NCBI GenBank assembly: GCA_963575645.1 | Contig: OY754471.1 | Span: 36,774,401-36,838,400 of the forward strand | Direction of reading: 5' to 3' | Length of the DNA: 64,000 bases | DNA from: Xanthostigma xanthostigma | Lineage: Eukaryota; Arthropoda; Insecta; Raphidioptera; Raphidiidae | Shown here: one piece after another, positions 20,440-30,073 of the stretch | Position numbering within the stretch: the stretch's first letter is position 1 | Layout: each line of letters starts with the position of its first letter | Translations under genes and position numbers: made by a program | The notes under the pieces: generated by a model | The model's input: only the letters and a program-made list of their open reading frames with translations | The model's database searches: none | What the model was told of the DNA's origin: nothing

Positions 20440-20700
20440 TATTTACCATATGGTACCTATATACAATATTGGCGTCGGTGGCATGGGTGAACCTAGGGGT
20501 CGTACCATAATTTCTGTATATATAAACTTTGGTCCGACCCGTAGGTCCCGTACGAGGAGGGAAGAGAGCTAATTGATTTTAATGAAATTTGGGTCACATA
20601 TCATCGCACGAAGCTTATTTAAAATGAGCCAATTTAAGGGGAGATTTTAGAGGTTGGGCCCAAAAATACCGAAAAAATTTCAGAATCGTTTCAAAATTAA
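20440..20700 (+). repeat. Dispersed repeat, inverted relative to 60120-60430
   Basis: Shared blocks, one as reverse complement, include 'TTTGGTCCGACCCGTAG', 'TGGGCCCAAAAAT' and 'CATATGGTA/CATATGGCA'. The order is consistent with a single family with diverged sequence. No ORF. Confidence 0.45.
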
Positions 20701-20996
20701 AGAAAAAGAAAAAAAAAATTAAAGATAGATATGTCCTGTCAATATTTTAATAAAATCGGTTCGTCAGGACTGGATTTATAAATTCATAGGGTGTAAGGAA
20801 AAAATTGTCTTTAGTGTGCAATGCTATATTAACGCGCTGACGCTAGTTTACTATGATGTCGAAAATATACTTTATTACCCTTTAGATAGCTAGTCAATCT
20901 ACTATTATTAATAACCAAAAATTTAGAAACCCTGTAAACTTTATAGTATTTGTTAGTGTGTTTTTTTATATTTATTTATTTTGGCGGCATTGGCAT

Positions 20997-21550
20997 ATGT
21001 TTTAATATTGAACCTAAAAAAAATACTCTCGAAATTTCAGCTTCCTAGATCAAACCTGTGAACGGCGCAAACCGAGTATGTTTCCCATTCAAATAACATG
21101 GTAAAAACGACGTCTTTACTCAAACATGTATAGCTGGTAGAAAAAAATTGTTTTTTATGTTTTGGTAGCAGCATTTTGCGGAGAATTAAATTTCCCACAA
21201 AAAAGGTCCTTAGTACTAAATTCGTGAATTCATTATTTTCAGAGATATGTTCGTTTAAACATTAATTACTTAAATGAAATCCGATTTTTATGAGAATGTT
21301 TAAACGAACATATCTTTGAAAATAATGAATTCACGGATTTAGTACTAAGGAAGTTGTTTGTACAAAATTTAATTCTTTATAAAATACTGCTATCAAAAAA
21401 TAAAAAAAAATCTACCAGCTATCCATGTTTGAGTAAAAACGCCGTTTTTCTCATGTTAATTAAATGGAAAACAAACTCGGTTTGCGCCGTTGACAGGTTT
21501 GATCTAGTTTAAATTTTAGGAGACTATTTTTAGGTTCATTGCTAAAACAT
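20997..21550. repeat. Large palindrome, 255-267-bp arms
   Basis: The left arm 20997-21263 and right arm 21296-21550 are inverted copies at moderate divergence, with a 32-bp centre. Matching pairs include 'GATATGTTCGTTTAAACATT' near the centre and 'AACGGCGCAAACCGAGT' near the outside. It is too long for a usual MITE. It may be two copies of one repeat inserted head to head, or one fold-back element. Confidence 0.7.
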
Positions 21551-22149
21551 TAACCAATGGGGTCGAAAAAAAAATAAAAAACCCCTTAGTATTTATATTT
21601 TCATTTTTATGGGCAAAAATTAAAACTACAAACTTTGCTGTGACATCTTTTTTATAGAATTAATGTTGACGACATAATAATTAGACCAAAATCGCCAAGT
21701 ATACACGAGTACTAAATGTAATTGTTTCACAAGTTTTTTAAAAGCGGAACTAGAGCAGGACATTAACAAAATTGCAGGGCAGCAAAACTTGTTGTGAACA
21801 GGGGCTTAAAGTTTAATTACGCAATATACTGGTAACTTTTTGTTCTAAATACACATCATCGCCGTAACAATAATGGGGTCAAAATTAAACGACACAGCGT
21901 CCTGTATAGCACTAGTTGTGTAGTGTAGCGTAGTGCAGAATAGTGTAGTGTTATATAGTGTATAGTATACGTGCAATAATGTGCGAGCGTTTGTTGTTTG
22001 TTTTGCAGCGTCTGCAGTTTAGTTGTTTTGTTTGTTGATATAATACCGAACTATGTGTTTGCCGGTATCTTCTGGTGTAGAATGCAGTAGAATAAGGAGC
22101 ACAATGTCTGGTCACAAGGAAAAATCACTTATGAAGCAAGTTATAAAGG
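21551..22149. other. Unassigned DNA with TAGTG-rich stretch
   Basis: At 21910-21965 the words GTAGTGTAG and ATAGTGTA recur as a degenerate simple repeat. No gene was seen. Confidence 0.4.
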
Positions 22150-22700
22150 TAGGGTTGCCAGGTCGCCAAACCAAATAGCCGGACAGACCAGCCAGTTTGG
22201 CCGGACATTTGGGTAAAAAGTCCGGACAGCCTACATTATTGAGGATTGAGTATTAATAGTTACGACAAAAAAATTGTATGTAAAATCAAGCTTCTTTGAT
22301 TATTACCATGAATCTTGTTAAATTCTAATGAAATATAAATAACATCGAATGCCAAATCAGTTCAAGTACTATATTACTAATCAGCCAAAGTCATCAGTCA
22401 AAATTAAATTCTAGATAAACATTTATCAACATTTTAAATTCTTCTTAAATTCTAATGAAAGGCAATTGCACAAATAAGTCTTATGTACTTGCTATTACTT
22501 CCCAAAACAAAATAAAAAACAATCTAAACAAAACAAAACTTCTTTTCTTTAAGTTAATAAAAATCATTATTCATATTCGCCTGCGCTCGGCTACGCTCGA
22601 AACTCGCTCGTTTGCGAAATATAAAAAGCCTAACAAAAGCCGGACACCCAATGAAAAAGGCTAACTATGTCCGGCTTTATCCGGACGCCTGGCAACACTA
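22150..22700. mobile_element. hAT non-autonomous element (TAGGGTTGCC ends)
   Basis: The ends are TAGGGTTGCCAGGTCGCC and, inverted, TAGTGTTGCCAGGCGTCC. The flanks TATAAAGG (22142-22149) and TATGAAGG (22701-22708) match at 7 of 8 positions, consistent with an aged 8-bp duplication. Subterminal 'GCCGGACA' / 'TGTCCGGC' words repeat on both sides. The 551-bp interior is AT-rich and non-coding. Confidence 0.75.
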
Positions 22701-22719
22701 TATGAAGGTATATGCTTCC

Positions 22720-22870
22720 TTGGGGGCGTCCATTAATTACGTGAGGTTTTTAGGGGGGGAGGGGGTCGAGCCGAACCTCACCCAAACTCACGTGGGGATT
22801 ATTGTTTTTTGTTGGAAGGGGAAAATTCAAAAGGGTATCACATCCAGAGCTGATGAAAATACTCGTTTTG
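22720..22870. repeat. Possible transposon end fragment with G-rich run
   Basis: 'GGGGGCGTCCATTAATTACG' followed by a G-rich run resembles the start of known insect DNA elements ('ccatccataaattacgt'). No opposite terminus was found nearby. Confidence 0.3.
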
Positions 22871-23385
22871 TTTACATGTAGCCTCGAGTGAATTTTATTT
22901 AATTACACCTTATTAATTTAATGGCTTAGAAAATTTTCTGGAACTTTTCTAGTCTCGGATAATTTGAAACTCGCAGGTCACTCGTTTTAACATGTCACTT
23001 CACAATAAAACCTTCATTTACGAACGGTATAAATAAATTAATACTATTATCGAAAATCTTACATAAGTCACTTCGTCTTTTGTCGTTACAGAGTATAAAA
23101 TACAGGTGATGAGTTCTTGTAAAACACAGAAGCAGGAAGTGGACAAACCCAAACTCAGAAGAACCGGTGGTTGGTTTGAACTTCATAAACTTAACTAAAC
23201 TAAGCTGAACTAAGTATGACAAGTGCGACTTGAATCAATGCCAGCTCCAGCAAACAAATTATGCGTTGTAAACAGAGAAGCCGATTTTGGTAGAAAACTT
23301 ATACGAAACTTCGTACGACTTTTATGGTGAATAAAAATAAGAATAATATTAAAGATTACAGAAACTGGACTTCATATTCTTATAA
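22871..23385. other. Unassigned AT-rich DNA
   Basis: No gene, terminus or repeat pair was recognised. Confidence 0.35.
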
Positions 23386-23814
23386 ACTACTAGTGATCCG
23401 ATCCGGCTTCGCCCGAATTTGTAGGCTACCACCGTGTTTTAGTGGACTTACGTTTCATTTTAATCCGATAATATATACAAATCTTTGATTCCAAATAAAT
23501 AAAATTATCGACCAATTTTTTTCAGACTATATACTAATTAATTTTTTAGATTTTTTCTGAGGAAGATCCAAATCCGGATCAAAACGTCATCTAGTGAAAT
23601 ATTGATTTATATTTTTATTATTTTTTTGTCAATGTAAGTATAGTTTGAAAAAAATTGGTCAATAATTTTATTTATCCGTTAATATATAGCCTATATGTCC
23701 AACCTGAAGGTCCATTCTAGGCATTGGTGAAAAAGTGTTTGAAATTGGATAAGTAGTTTCGAAGATTATCTCCTACATCCAAACTTACAAACTTTGCATT
23801 TTTATAATATTACT
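23386..23814 (-). mobile_element. Reversed Helitron-like element interrupted by a fold-back
   Basis: It begins with ACTAGTGATCCGATCC followed by 'GGCTTCGCCCGAATTTGTAG' (a reversed GC-rich 3' end). It ends with the reversed 5' part 'CTACATCCAAACTTACAAAC'. The text corresponds to the family seen at 25540, 42051 and 57015. A fold-back insertion at 23478-23675 splits it. Confidence 0.55.
23478..23675. mobile_element. Fold-back element related to 19107-19380
   Basis: It opens with 'AATAAAATTATCGACCAATT' and closes with the inverted 'AAATTGGTCAATAATTTTAT'. The middle carries 'GAAGATCCAAATCCGGATC', also in the 19.1 kb element. Only one of the two inner arms is kept, so it is not fully palindromic. 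The adjacent 'CAAATCTTTGATT' equals the reverse complement of the extra segment at the 19.38 kb copy. Confidence 0.6.
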
Positions 23815-24258
23815 AGCCGTTACTCGCGGCTTCGCACGCGATTCAGACGAAACACGGATGCTTTCCCATTATTTGGCATAGTTACTCCTTTCTCGACATA
23901 GACCCCCCTAATACATTTCGAAATTGATGACGTTCACGCGATCAATGTTCTGACAAACCTTGAAAATGATACCCATGTTGATTTTCACACTATTTACCTC
24001 TTTTCACTCTCTGAAGGGGTTGTTTTCGAAAAAGCATGAAACATAAAAATGTATTTGTTGACAGAAGTAATCCTGCGCATTTCCGAATTGATATTTCTAT
24101 CTTATATGATTTCTCCTTGCAAATTTTGAACTCCCGTTACACCCTTTTAAGGGTTGAATTTTCAAAAATCTTTTCTTAGCGGATGCCTACGTCATATAAT
24201 AATTATCTGCCCAATTTCAGCCCAATCCGTCCAGTGGTTTAAATAGTATAGATTGTGT
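23815..24258 (-). mobile_element. Non-autonomous Helitron, reversed
   Basis: It starts with ACTAGCCGTTACTCGCGG and 'CTTCGCACGCG' (reversed GC-rich 3' end) and ends '...GTTTAAATAGTATAGA', the reverse of a TCTATAC start. The body includes 'AACCCTTCAG' and 'GTTACACCC' text also found in reversed order at 41301-41610. No protein. Confidence 0.65.
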
Positions 24259-24460
24259 ATATAGGCTGTATTACAGTATATTTTTGACGAATTGTTACAT
24301 TATGTCAAACGGTCACACTGAATTCAAGTCACACGTGTCAAAATAGCATTGCGTGTTAGCTTTGTCATACACCCTATGAAATAGTGATGTTTGGGTTAAT
24401 TTCCTGTATTTTCAATATATTTGATATTTTACTTGTGTAGCAAACTTTATACTTTTAATA

Positions 24461-25381
24461 GTACATCAGGTAATAGTACACATCTATACGGATGATACAC
24501 AGATATACATGCCGTTTTGTCTTTCAGATAGCGACAACGCCATACAGCTGCTAAATCATGATTTGCAATCTATTAGTACATATAGTAGAGACCATGCCTT
24601 GCGATTGAATTCTTCCAAATCATCAGTATGCTATATTGGCAGCTCTCAAACAGTAAAAAGTATTTCACATCTTACGCTATCAGTTTATATAAACAGGGAA
24701 CTAGTTCCTAATCTTTCCTCAGCAAAAAATCTGGGCGTGGTATTTGACTGTCATCTGAATTTTGCAGACCATATAGCCTTAAAATTTAAACAGGCATTTT
24801 ATAGATTAAGAGTAATCCGAAGTTTCGGAAATGTTATGACGACTGAAATTAAATCTAGATTGGTTAACACACTAATACTTCCGATAGTTGAGTACGGTGA
24901 CGTTGTTTACTGGAGCTCATTAGATTTTACCACCAGAAATAGACTGCAGAATGCATGTTTGAGGTTTATATTATATAATATATCATATAGAAATCATAAT
25001 TTAACGCCATTAATTATTAAACATAATCTTCTCAACATGTATCATAGGGGTTTGTTGCATTTCTGCTATTTTTTAGTAAAAATAGTAAAATCTAATGAGC
25101 CCCAGTATCTACTTAGAAAACTGTCTGCCAGTCAAAATCCTTATAGTCCCCGTTATGATTTATTTACATTACCTTTACCTCACTCCTCTCAATTTCAAAA
25201 ATCCTTTTCATATGTAGCCCCAAAACTTTTAAATGACATGTCCCAATCACCTGACTTGGCAGATATAACAAACAAAATTTTGAATCTGAAACCAGCCAAA
25301 CTAAAAATACTAATAAAACAATTTGTTTATAAAAGGCAACTTAATACCAACAATTTTCGTGCCTGTGTGTTAACCAACTAG
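24461..25381 (+). CDS. 5'-truncated LINE reverse transcriptase (Jockey/CR1-like), C-terminal part
   Basis: The frame is open through 'VHIYTDDTQIYM'. The Y-T-D-D is the catalytic YxDD motif (palm, motif C) of reverse transcriptases and lies just upstream of the first ATG at 24509. Then come 'LRLNSSKSSVCYIGSS' and 'SAKNLGVVFDCHLNF' (the LGV-x-F/D-x-x-L-x-W/F thumb motif). Next are 'LILPIVEYGDVVYWSS' and 'RLQNACLRFIL', a typical tail region. The frame stays open for about 300 codons to a normal stop at 25379-25381. Palm motifs A and B, the endonuclease and ORF1 are missing, so the copy is 5'-truncated and inactive. It is the best-preserved retrotransposon here, with no frameshift, indicating a comparatively recent insertion. 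Confidence 0.85.
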   Translation, partial: VHQVIVHIYTDDTQIYMPFCLSDSDNAIQLLNHDLQSISTYSRDHALRLNSSKSSVCYIGSSQTVKSISHLTLSVYINRELVPNLSSAKNLGVVFDCHLNFADHIALKFKQAFYRLRVIRSFGNVMTTEIKSRLVNTLILPIVEYGDVVYWSSLDFTTRNRLQNACLRFILYNISYRNHNLTPLIIKHNLLNMYHRGLLHFCYFLVKIVKSNEPQYLLRKLSASQNPYSPRYDLFTLPLPHSSQFQKSFSYVAPKLLNDMSQSPDLADITNKILNLKPAKLKILIKQFVYKRQLNTNNFRACVLTN

Positions 25382-25537
25382 ATTTAATTTTTCTTCTTTT
25401 TGTAAATATGATTTTATAAAGTTTTATGTACAGGGGCAGGAGGAAGATCAAACTCTAGTTTGATCCTGTCCCTATTGCCTAAATTTGTACATTTAGAGCA
25501 ATAAACATTTATTATTATTATTATTATTATTATTATA
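25382..25537 (+). repeat. LINE 3' UTR with stem-loop and (TTA)n tail
   Basis: It contains a 9-bp stem GATCAAACT / AGTTTGATC with a 2-base loop at 25446-25465, flanked by further complementary 'GGGGCAGG' and 'CCTGTCCC'. It ends with AATAAACATTT and about nine TTA units (25511-25537). The stem-loop followed by a microsatellite tail is the usual recognition arrangement for LINE reverse transcriptases. Confidence 0.75.
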
Positions 25538-25539
25538 CT

Positions 25540-25780
25540 AATATTATAAAGAGGTAAAATTCGTAAGTTTGGATGTAGGAGGTAATCTTCGAGACTATTC
25601 GTTCAATTTCAAATTTTTTTCACCAATATTTAGAATGGACCTTCAGGATGGACATAGGCTATACATTATCGTGTTAAAATAAAGGCGCTTTTCGTGAAGA
25701 CCAATTTGGCACCGTAAGTCGACGAAAAAACGGTGACAATCTTCAAATTCTGGTGAAGTCGGGGATCGGACCGCTATAGT
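25540..25780 (+). mobile_element. Non-autonomous Helitron-like element
   Basis: It starts at 'ACTAATATTATAAAGAGG' and carries 'CCTTCAGGATGGACATAGGC' and 'AAGTCGACGAAAAAACGG'. It ends in GGACCGCTATAG, a slightly altered CTAG end. It follows immediately after the LINE tail. Relatives are at 845, 42051 and 57015. Confidence 0.55.
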
Positions 25781-26204
25781 TTTAAATAAACTCCCACATA
25801 CACAATGTGGCTGTAGCCGCGTGGGTACAGATACCGGTCTGGTATCTGTATTATGTGCAATTTCCCAATTTTGCGCCCCCCCTGGAGTAATAATAAATTG
25901 ATTTTTTTTTTTATTATTATTGGATTTCTTTAGTGTCCGGCGGGCAGTACAGTTATTTCGTCGAAAACATAAATTATAATGTATTTTAATATAGTATGTA
26001 CTTGATTTTGCCATGCAAAAAATGTCATTGTACAAATAACAGAACAACTGTGTTTTTATATTTCAGGCATATATTTTATAAAAATAAATACTGAAGAAAC
26101 TGAAGAATGGAATAAAACAAGTAAATTGAAAAGATCACAAAGCGATGTAAAGAAACAAAATATGTTCAGCGTTGAAGTACACACTTAACTTTTAAAGATA
26201 CTAT
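25781..26204. other. Unassigned AT-rich DNA
   Basis: No gene or paired repeat was seen; a C-run ('GCCCCCCCTGG') lies near 25876. Confidence 0.35.
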
Positions 26205-26250
26205 AGTCGAACCTCGATTATCCTGTATCCGTTCTCTTATTATTCAATTA
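26205..26250. repeat. Single end of a Tigger-type MITE
   Basis: 'AGTCGAACCTCGATTATCC' is the typical outer end of mariner/Tigger miniature elements and similar to the right end at 55460-55480. No partner end was found; the pogo element at 26251 begins just downstream. Confidence 0.45.
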
Positions 26251-26868
26251 CAGTGTAAACTCTTTATAACGAAACTCAAGGGACCGAGCATTTTTTATCG
26301 TTATAGAGAGTTACCGTTATATGGAGTGAAGAAAGAAAAACAACCAAATTAACAATAATCTTCAATGTACTGTATAATCTCTTTATAACGAATTTTAAGG
26401 GACCGAACATTTTTTTCGTTATAAAGAATTTTCGTTATATGGAGGGAAGAAAGAAAAATAATCAATTTTCACAAAATTAATTTATTTCAAACACATATAC
26501 CTATAGATTGTTAAATTTGCCTGACGCTTTTCGCTATGCCAATATTTGTTTTGTATTTTAAGTATCTTATGCATGCCTTGGGATGTGGTGGAATAATCTT
26601 CATTAAATAATAGGAATTTTTCGATAAGTTTGGCGTCATCAAGTGCTTGTTGAATAGATGGTGATGGTTCAGAATGGTCCTCTTTATGTCTGTAAACATT
26701 TGCTGACGCCTAAATATGAACATATTTCTTCGTAATAGAGAATGGCTGTTGCATTATAAAGAGGGTATTAATGTATAGGTTTTAAGGTAAACCAACCAAA
26801 TCGTAAAAATTTCGACGTTATAGGGAGTTTTTCGTTATAACGAAGGACGTTATAAAGAGTTTACACTG
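26251..26868 (-). mobile_element. pogo/Tigger-like element with TA target duplication
   Basis: The inverted ends are CAGTGTAAACTCTTTATAAC. They are flanked by TA at 26249-26250 and 26869-26870. Subterminal 'TTTATAACGAA' / 'TTCGTTATA' words repeat on both sides, including a second partial copy of the left end near 26380-26450. The 618-bp element encloses a transposase C-terminal remnant on the minus strand. Short ends, TA duplication and a CENP-B/Tigger-like protein tail together support the pogo group. Confidence 0.85.
26482..26709 (-). pseudogene. Tigger/pogo transposase C-terminus remnant
   Basis: The minus-strand frame from 26709 to a stop at 26482 reads 'EPSPSIQQALDDAKLIEKFL', 'LFNEDYSTTSQGMHKILKIQ' and 'NKYWHSEKRQANL'. 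This resembles the C-terminal tail of Tigger-type (CENP-B-like) transposases: A-L-D-x-x-K-x-L/I-x-x-F-x-x-x-x-E, then I-Q-N-K, then K-x-Q. An in-frame stop lies directly upstream (TAG at 26712-26710) and the DDE core is missing. The usual closing 'ITDFF' motif is altered: the frame instead runs 12 more codons after 'QANL'. No ATG is available, so it is non-functional. Confidence 0.65.
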
Positions 26869-27003
26869 TATTTGTGTTTTAAAAATTACTCATTTGTTTA
26901 CTATTTAAAGTAAATTATTATTTCATTTGTGTTATTATAATAATTTCATATTAAAATTATCTTTATTATTTTTTTACACCGGTGTTCAGAAGTTTAAAGC
27001 AAA
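26869..27003. other. AT-rich leader of the 27004 ORF
   Basis: It ends with a T-rich tract and 'ACACCGGTGTTCAG' followed by AAGTTTAAAGCAAAATG. A splice acceptor (CAG at 26991) in front of the ATG is possible but unproven. Confidence 0.3.
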
Positions 27004-27192
27004 ATGATGAAACTTGGAATTATATACTCTTTAGTTAAATTGTTTTTGCTTTGTTTCGTCAACGTTGTAATCGTAGAAAGTTCTGTTAAAAATGTTTTAT
27101 GCGACAGCAGATTTAAAAAAAATCACTTTTTCAAAGAATTCTCGGAAACGCAATATAAACAACATCATTTTATTACCTACTGTCCAAAATAA
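27004..27192 (+). CDS. Candidate small secreted peptide, 62 aa
   Basis: Sixty-two codons begin with ATGATG in a good insect context (GCAAAATG). Residues about 3-26 ('KLGIIYSLVKLFLLCFVNVV') form a hydrophobic stretch that could act as a signal peptide, with a possible cleavage after VESS. The remaining ~35 residues are polar and basic with two cysteines and end 'HHFITYCPK'. The ORF is followed by 'ATTAAAATAAAATGAAATTA', which may hold polyadenylation signals. No known family is recognised. A chance ORF in AT-rich DNA can also give hydrophobic leaders, so this is a candidate only. It is the one open frame in the window that looks more like a gene than a transposon piece. Confidence 0.3.
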   Translation: MMKLGIIYSLVKLFLLCFVNVVIVESSVKNVLCDSRFKKNHFFKEFSETQYKQHHFITYCPK

Positions 27193-27481
27193 ATTTTGTA
27201 TATTATAGGTACACGTAAGTATCACGCAAAATTAAAATAAAATGAAATTATGAAAAAAAAAAATTCTGCGACCCACAAACAGCCCCCATAAGTACGTCTT
27301 ACGAACACTACGAAACTTTATCAGGTGTATGTCCAACACGCGTTTTTTTAAAACAATATGACTGTATGGTATGTACATAAAACGTCAATACATGGGCATT
27401 TTTTGTTATTTGTTCGATTAAATTACCTGTCTTTAAAAACGAGAACATTCAGAATAATTAATTTTATGTAAGAGTAGTTAC
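27193..27481. other. Unassigned AT-rich DNA
   Basis: No feature was recognised apart from possible polyadenylation signals at 27236 for the preceding frame. Confidence 0.3.
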
Positions 27482-28076
27482 TAGTGGTGTGTCGCTCCTG
27501 AGCGAGCGTTCATAACGGAGCGGAGCGAAACGCTCTTTTTTTTGTGAATGACTCACTCTGAGCGCCATTGCTCTGTGCTGAGCTATTCTGTACTGTTGCA
27601 TTCGCACATTTATAGAGCGCACACAGCACAGGCCACAGAGGCACTAATGAATTTTGCACGTACGGAGTTATCTTTGCTGAGTCATTTAATGTTGAATGAC
27701 ACACTGTAAGTGTAATAGTACTAAGCTTACAATGACTTAAACCATTCACATTGACGTCATTGACAAAGATATAATATTGTGACAATAAACATTATTATTG
27801 TTCAGGTTTTATTATACTTTATAGTTTATCCGAAATGCGAATAATATATCAGAATCATATTAAAATGAGCTCAGAGCTGAGTGTATATTGTGCTGTGCAA
27901 TGCTTCGTGACTCCTGAGCATGCAAGATGACAGTTCACACCTCTGCAGTCTGCACTCTTATGTAGTGCGTACTGTCTAGTGTCGCTCCTTTGAACGACTA
28001 CCTCTGAGCGACTCTTTTTAGTGAGCGGAGCGCACAGAGCCAGCTCCCAATAAAGAGTCATATGAACACATCACCA
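27482..28076 (-). mobile_element. hAT-like non-autonomous element, copy 1 (inverted partner at 34868)
   Basis: The ends read TAGTGGTGTGTCG and, inverted, TGGTGATGTGTTC. Just inside each is a purine-rich block with repeated GAGCGGAGCG words. Body and order match 34868-35397 as reverse complement over about 530 bp. The (T/C)AGTG-type ends suggest hAT. The 8-bp duplications are no longer clear. No coding capacity. Confidence 0.65.
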
Positions 28077-28374
28077 AAGAGTACAATTAATAACCTCTTA
28101 TTATTTAGTATCCGTCTCTAGTCGCGCGCAGCTTGTATAATCGGGGGAAAACTATTGCAGAATGTATATAAAACTGCTTTGAGTTATTTAAATCATCTCA
28201 ATAGTGATAGTGTATAATATAATGGATATCAAATATCATTTTAAGATATATTTTTAACAGAATAGTATACGATATGGATAATATGAATATAACATGAAGA
28301 AAAACTGTAAACTGCAGTTTTTCAACTAACTGATACACTTTTAGTAGAATCGAACAGTAGATACAATTCTTTGC

Positions 28375-28620
28375 CAGTGGCGGATTTGCCCTAAGGCCCC
28401 GTAGGCCCGGGCCTTTTTGGGAAAAATATTTTACTATTAAATAGTAAAACGGCGTGCCATAATTGTGCGTAAATATTTTTTTTATATTTAGGAATAAAGC
28501 TGGTTTCCATGGGTTTGTAAGTTTTGACTGAACCAGATTTTAAAAAATCAAACACGAGATGGCGCAAAAGTCGCGTGTAAGATACTTTCCTAGCGTATGC
28601 CTCTGACATTATCATTTATA
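28375..28620. repeat. Left half of a CAGTGGCGG-type hAT miniature element
   Basis: It starts with CAGTGGCGGATTTGCCCTAA, the same outer end as the complete 184-bp element at 35630. The matching right end is not found, so it is truncated. Confidence 0.45.
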
Positions 28621-29227
28621 TCAAGATTAATACTTACTTTAAATATTTGTTAATTTTATTCATAACAAAGCACTAAAAAAACTTAAATATTACCGTCATC
28701 TAAAAACAAAAATACTAATTAATTGATGATGAATTTAATCAAAATCAATTTAGTAATTAATAGGTGTATAATTAGTAATTAGACGTGCAGTAGGTATTGT
28801 TTATCACAGTCTCATGCTTCAGTTGAAATGCACTTTGAATTAAGCTTTTAATTGCTAGCTAAACAATAACATCTTTTCAGTACAATGCTTGCTCATTGTG
28901 CCAGTGACTTTACTTAGTACGAACGGTCCATTGTGTCCTAGCGCTGACAATGGTTTGCTGGATGGAAGTATGTGTGTGATATTTTATTAGTTTGATGAGG
29001 AACGTGCCTTTGTCCAACTATAATCTAAATTAGATATCTTAAAGACAATCATTTTAATTAATTTCTATTTACGTTCGAAATATATCCGGCTTGATTGCAG
29101 TTATTAATATAAAAGGTTTTGATAATTGAATTAATCCAATATTAGCTCCACTTGTAATAATCCGTAAAACCAGTTCAAATAGAATTAATATTTCTCTGAT
29201 GAATACTATTTATTCGCAATTATCAGC
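28621..29227. other. Unassigned AT-rich DNA
   Basis: No gene, repeat pair or terminus was recognised. Confidence 0.35.
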
Positions 29228-29943
29228 CTGGTCCGGCTTCGCCCGGATTTGTATTTTGCCTATTAAAGATAGATACATTGTACGATGTTGCAACGTTTTT
29301 CTTGAATATACCTATTCGTATTTACCCGCCATAGCCCAACAATTACCTGTTATAGCAGCATAATAAGACCATCCCAAATATTTTATTTCGGTATTCGTAA
29401 AAATCAAAAAAAGTTTCCGGCTAGGAGCTGTGAAAAAACGCTGAAATATATAATTCCTTATTTCTTACCAAACGCCTAAATATGAATTTTCATGTCCCTA
29501 ACTTTAGAAATGATAGGTTCCCTATACAAACTTTCATCCTCTATTTTACCCCCTTGAGTGATGACTTCAAAAACGCTGAAACATGTAACTATTTATTTCT
29601 TACCAAAAGCTTAAATATGGATTTTCCTATCTCTAACTTGAGAAATGATAGGTTTTCCAGACAAATTTTCATCCTCTATTTTACCCACTTGAGGGATGAC
29701 TGCATAAACGCTGAAACACGTAATTCTTTATTTCTTACCAAAAGCCTAAATATGAATTTTCATACCCCTAACTTGAGAAATGATGGGTTCCTCTTACAAA
29801 CTTTCATCCCCTTTTTTGAGACAAAAGGTAGGCAATGTCCTTCTATCCCCTTGCCAAATTTTATCGAAATCTGTTCAACGGTTTAGACGTGAAAAGGTAA
29901 CAGACAGACAGAGTTATTTTTGCATTTATAATAGTATGTATGG
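29228..29943 (-). mobile_element. Helitron-like repeat, reversed, with a 135-bp array
   Basis: The left edge has 'GTCCGGCTTCGCCCGGATTT' (reversed GC-rich 3' end). The right edge has 'TTTATAATAGTATGTATGG', the reverse of a CCATACATACTATTATAAA start, preceded by 'ACAGACAGACAGAGTTA' as in many lepidopteran copies. Between them lies a tandem array (29430-29830). Confidence 0.55.
29430..29830 (+). repeat. 135-bp tandem array, about 3 copies
   Basis: TTTCTTACCAAA recurs at 29461, 29596 and 29731, exactly 135 bases apart. Each unit includes 'AATGATAGGTT' and 'TTTCATCC'. Because 135 is divisible by three, an open frame (29482-29886) repeats a 45-residue block 'LRNDRFSRQIFILYF...NAET'. Its position inside a repeat argues against a real protein. 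Confidence 0.85.
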
Positions 29944-29998
29944 ATTCTACACTATTTTAAGATCGTATATTGTGTATCTAGGTCGTAATAACAGTATA

Positions 29999-30073
29999 TT
30001 ACACCACAAGGGCCGAAAGTGTGATATCTTGGCGCGAGGGGCAAGGTATCACACTTTCGACCAGTGTGGTGTA
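29999..30073. repeat. Hairpin, 32-bp arms, 12-bp loop
   Basis: The arms contain 'CGAAAGTGTGATATCTT' and 'AAGGTATCACACTTTCG', extended outward by 'ACACCAC' / 'GTGGTGT'. Just downstream of the reversed Helitron-like unit. It may be a minimal MITE; no target duplication was found. Confidence 0.7.

Noticed and set aside
25511-25537. (TTA)n as an independent microsatellite
   Set aside because: It sits right after the LINE 3' stem-loop and is best read as the LINE tail.
25643-26047. 134-codon frame on the minus strand
   Set aside because: Mostly antisense to a Helitron-like element; no domain.
29482-29886. 134-codon open frame with 45-residue repeats
   Set aside because: It follows the 135-bp tandem array inside a reversed Helitron-like unit; the openness is explained by the period.
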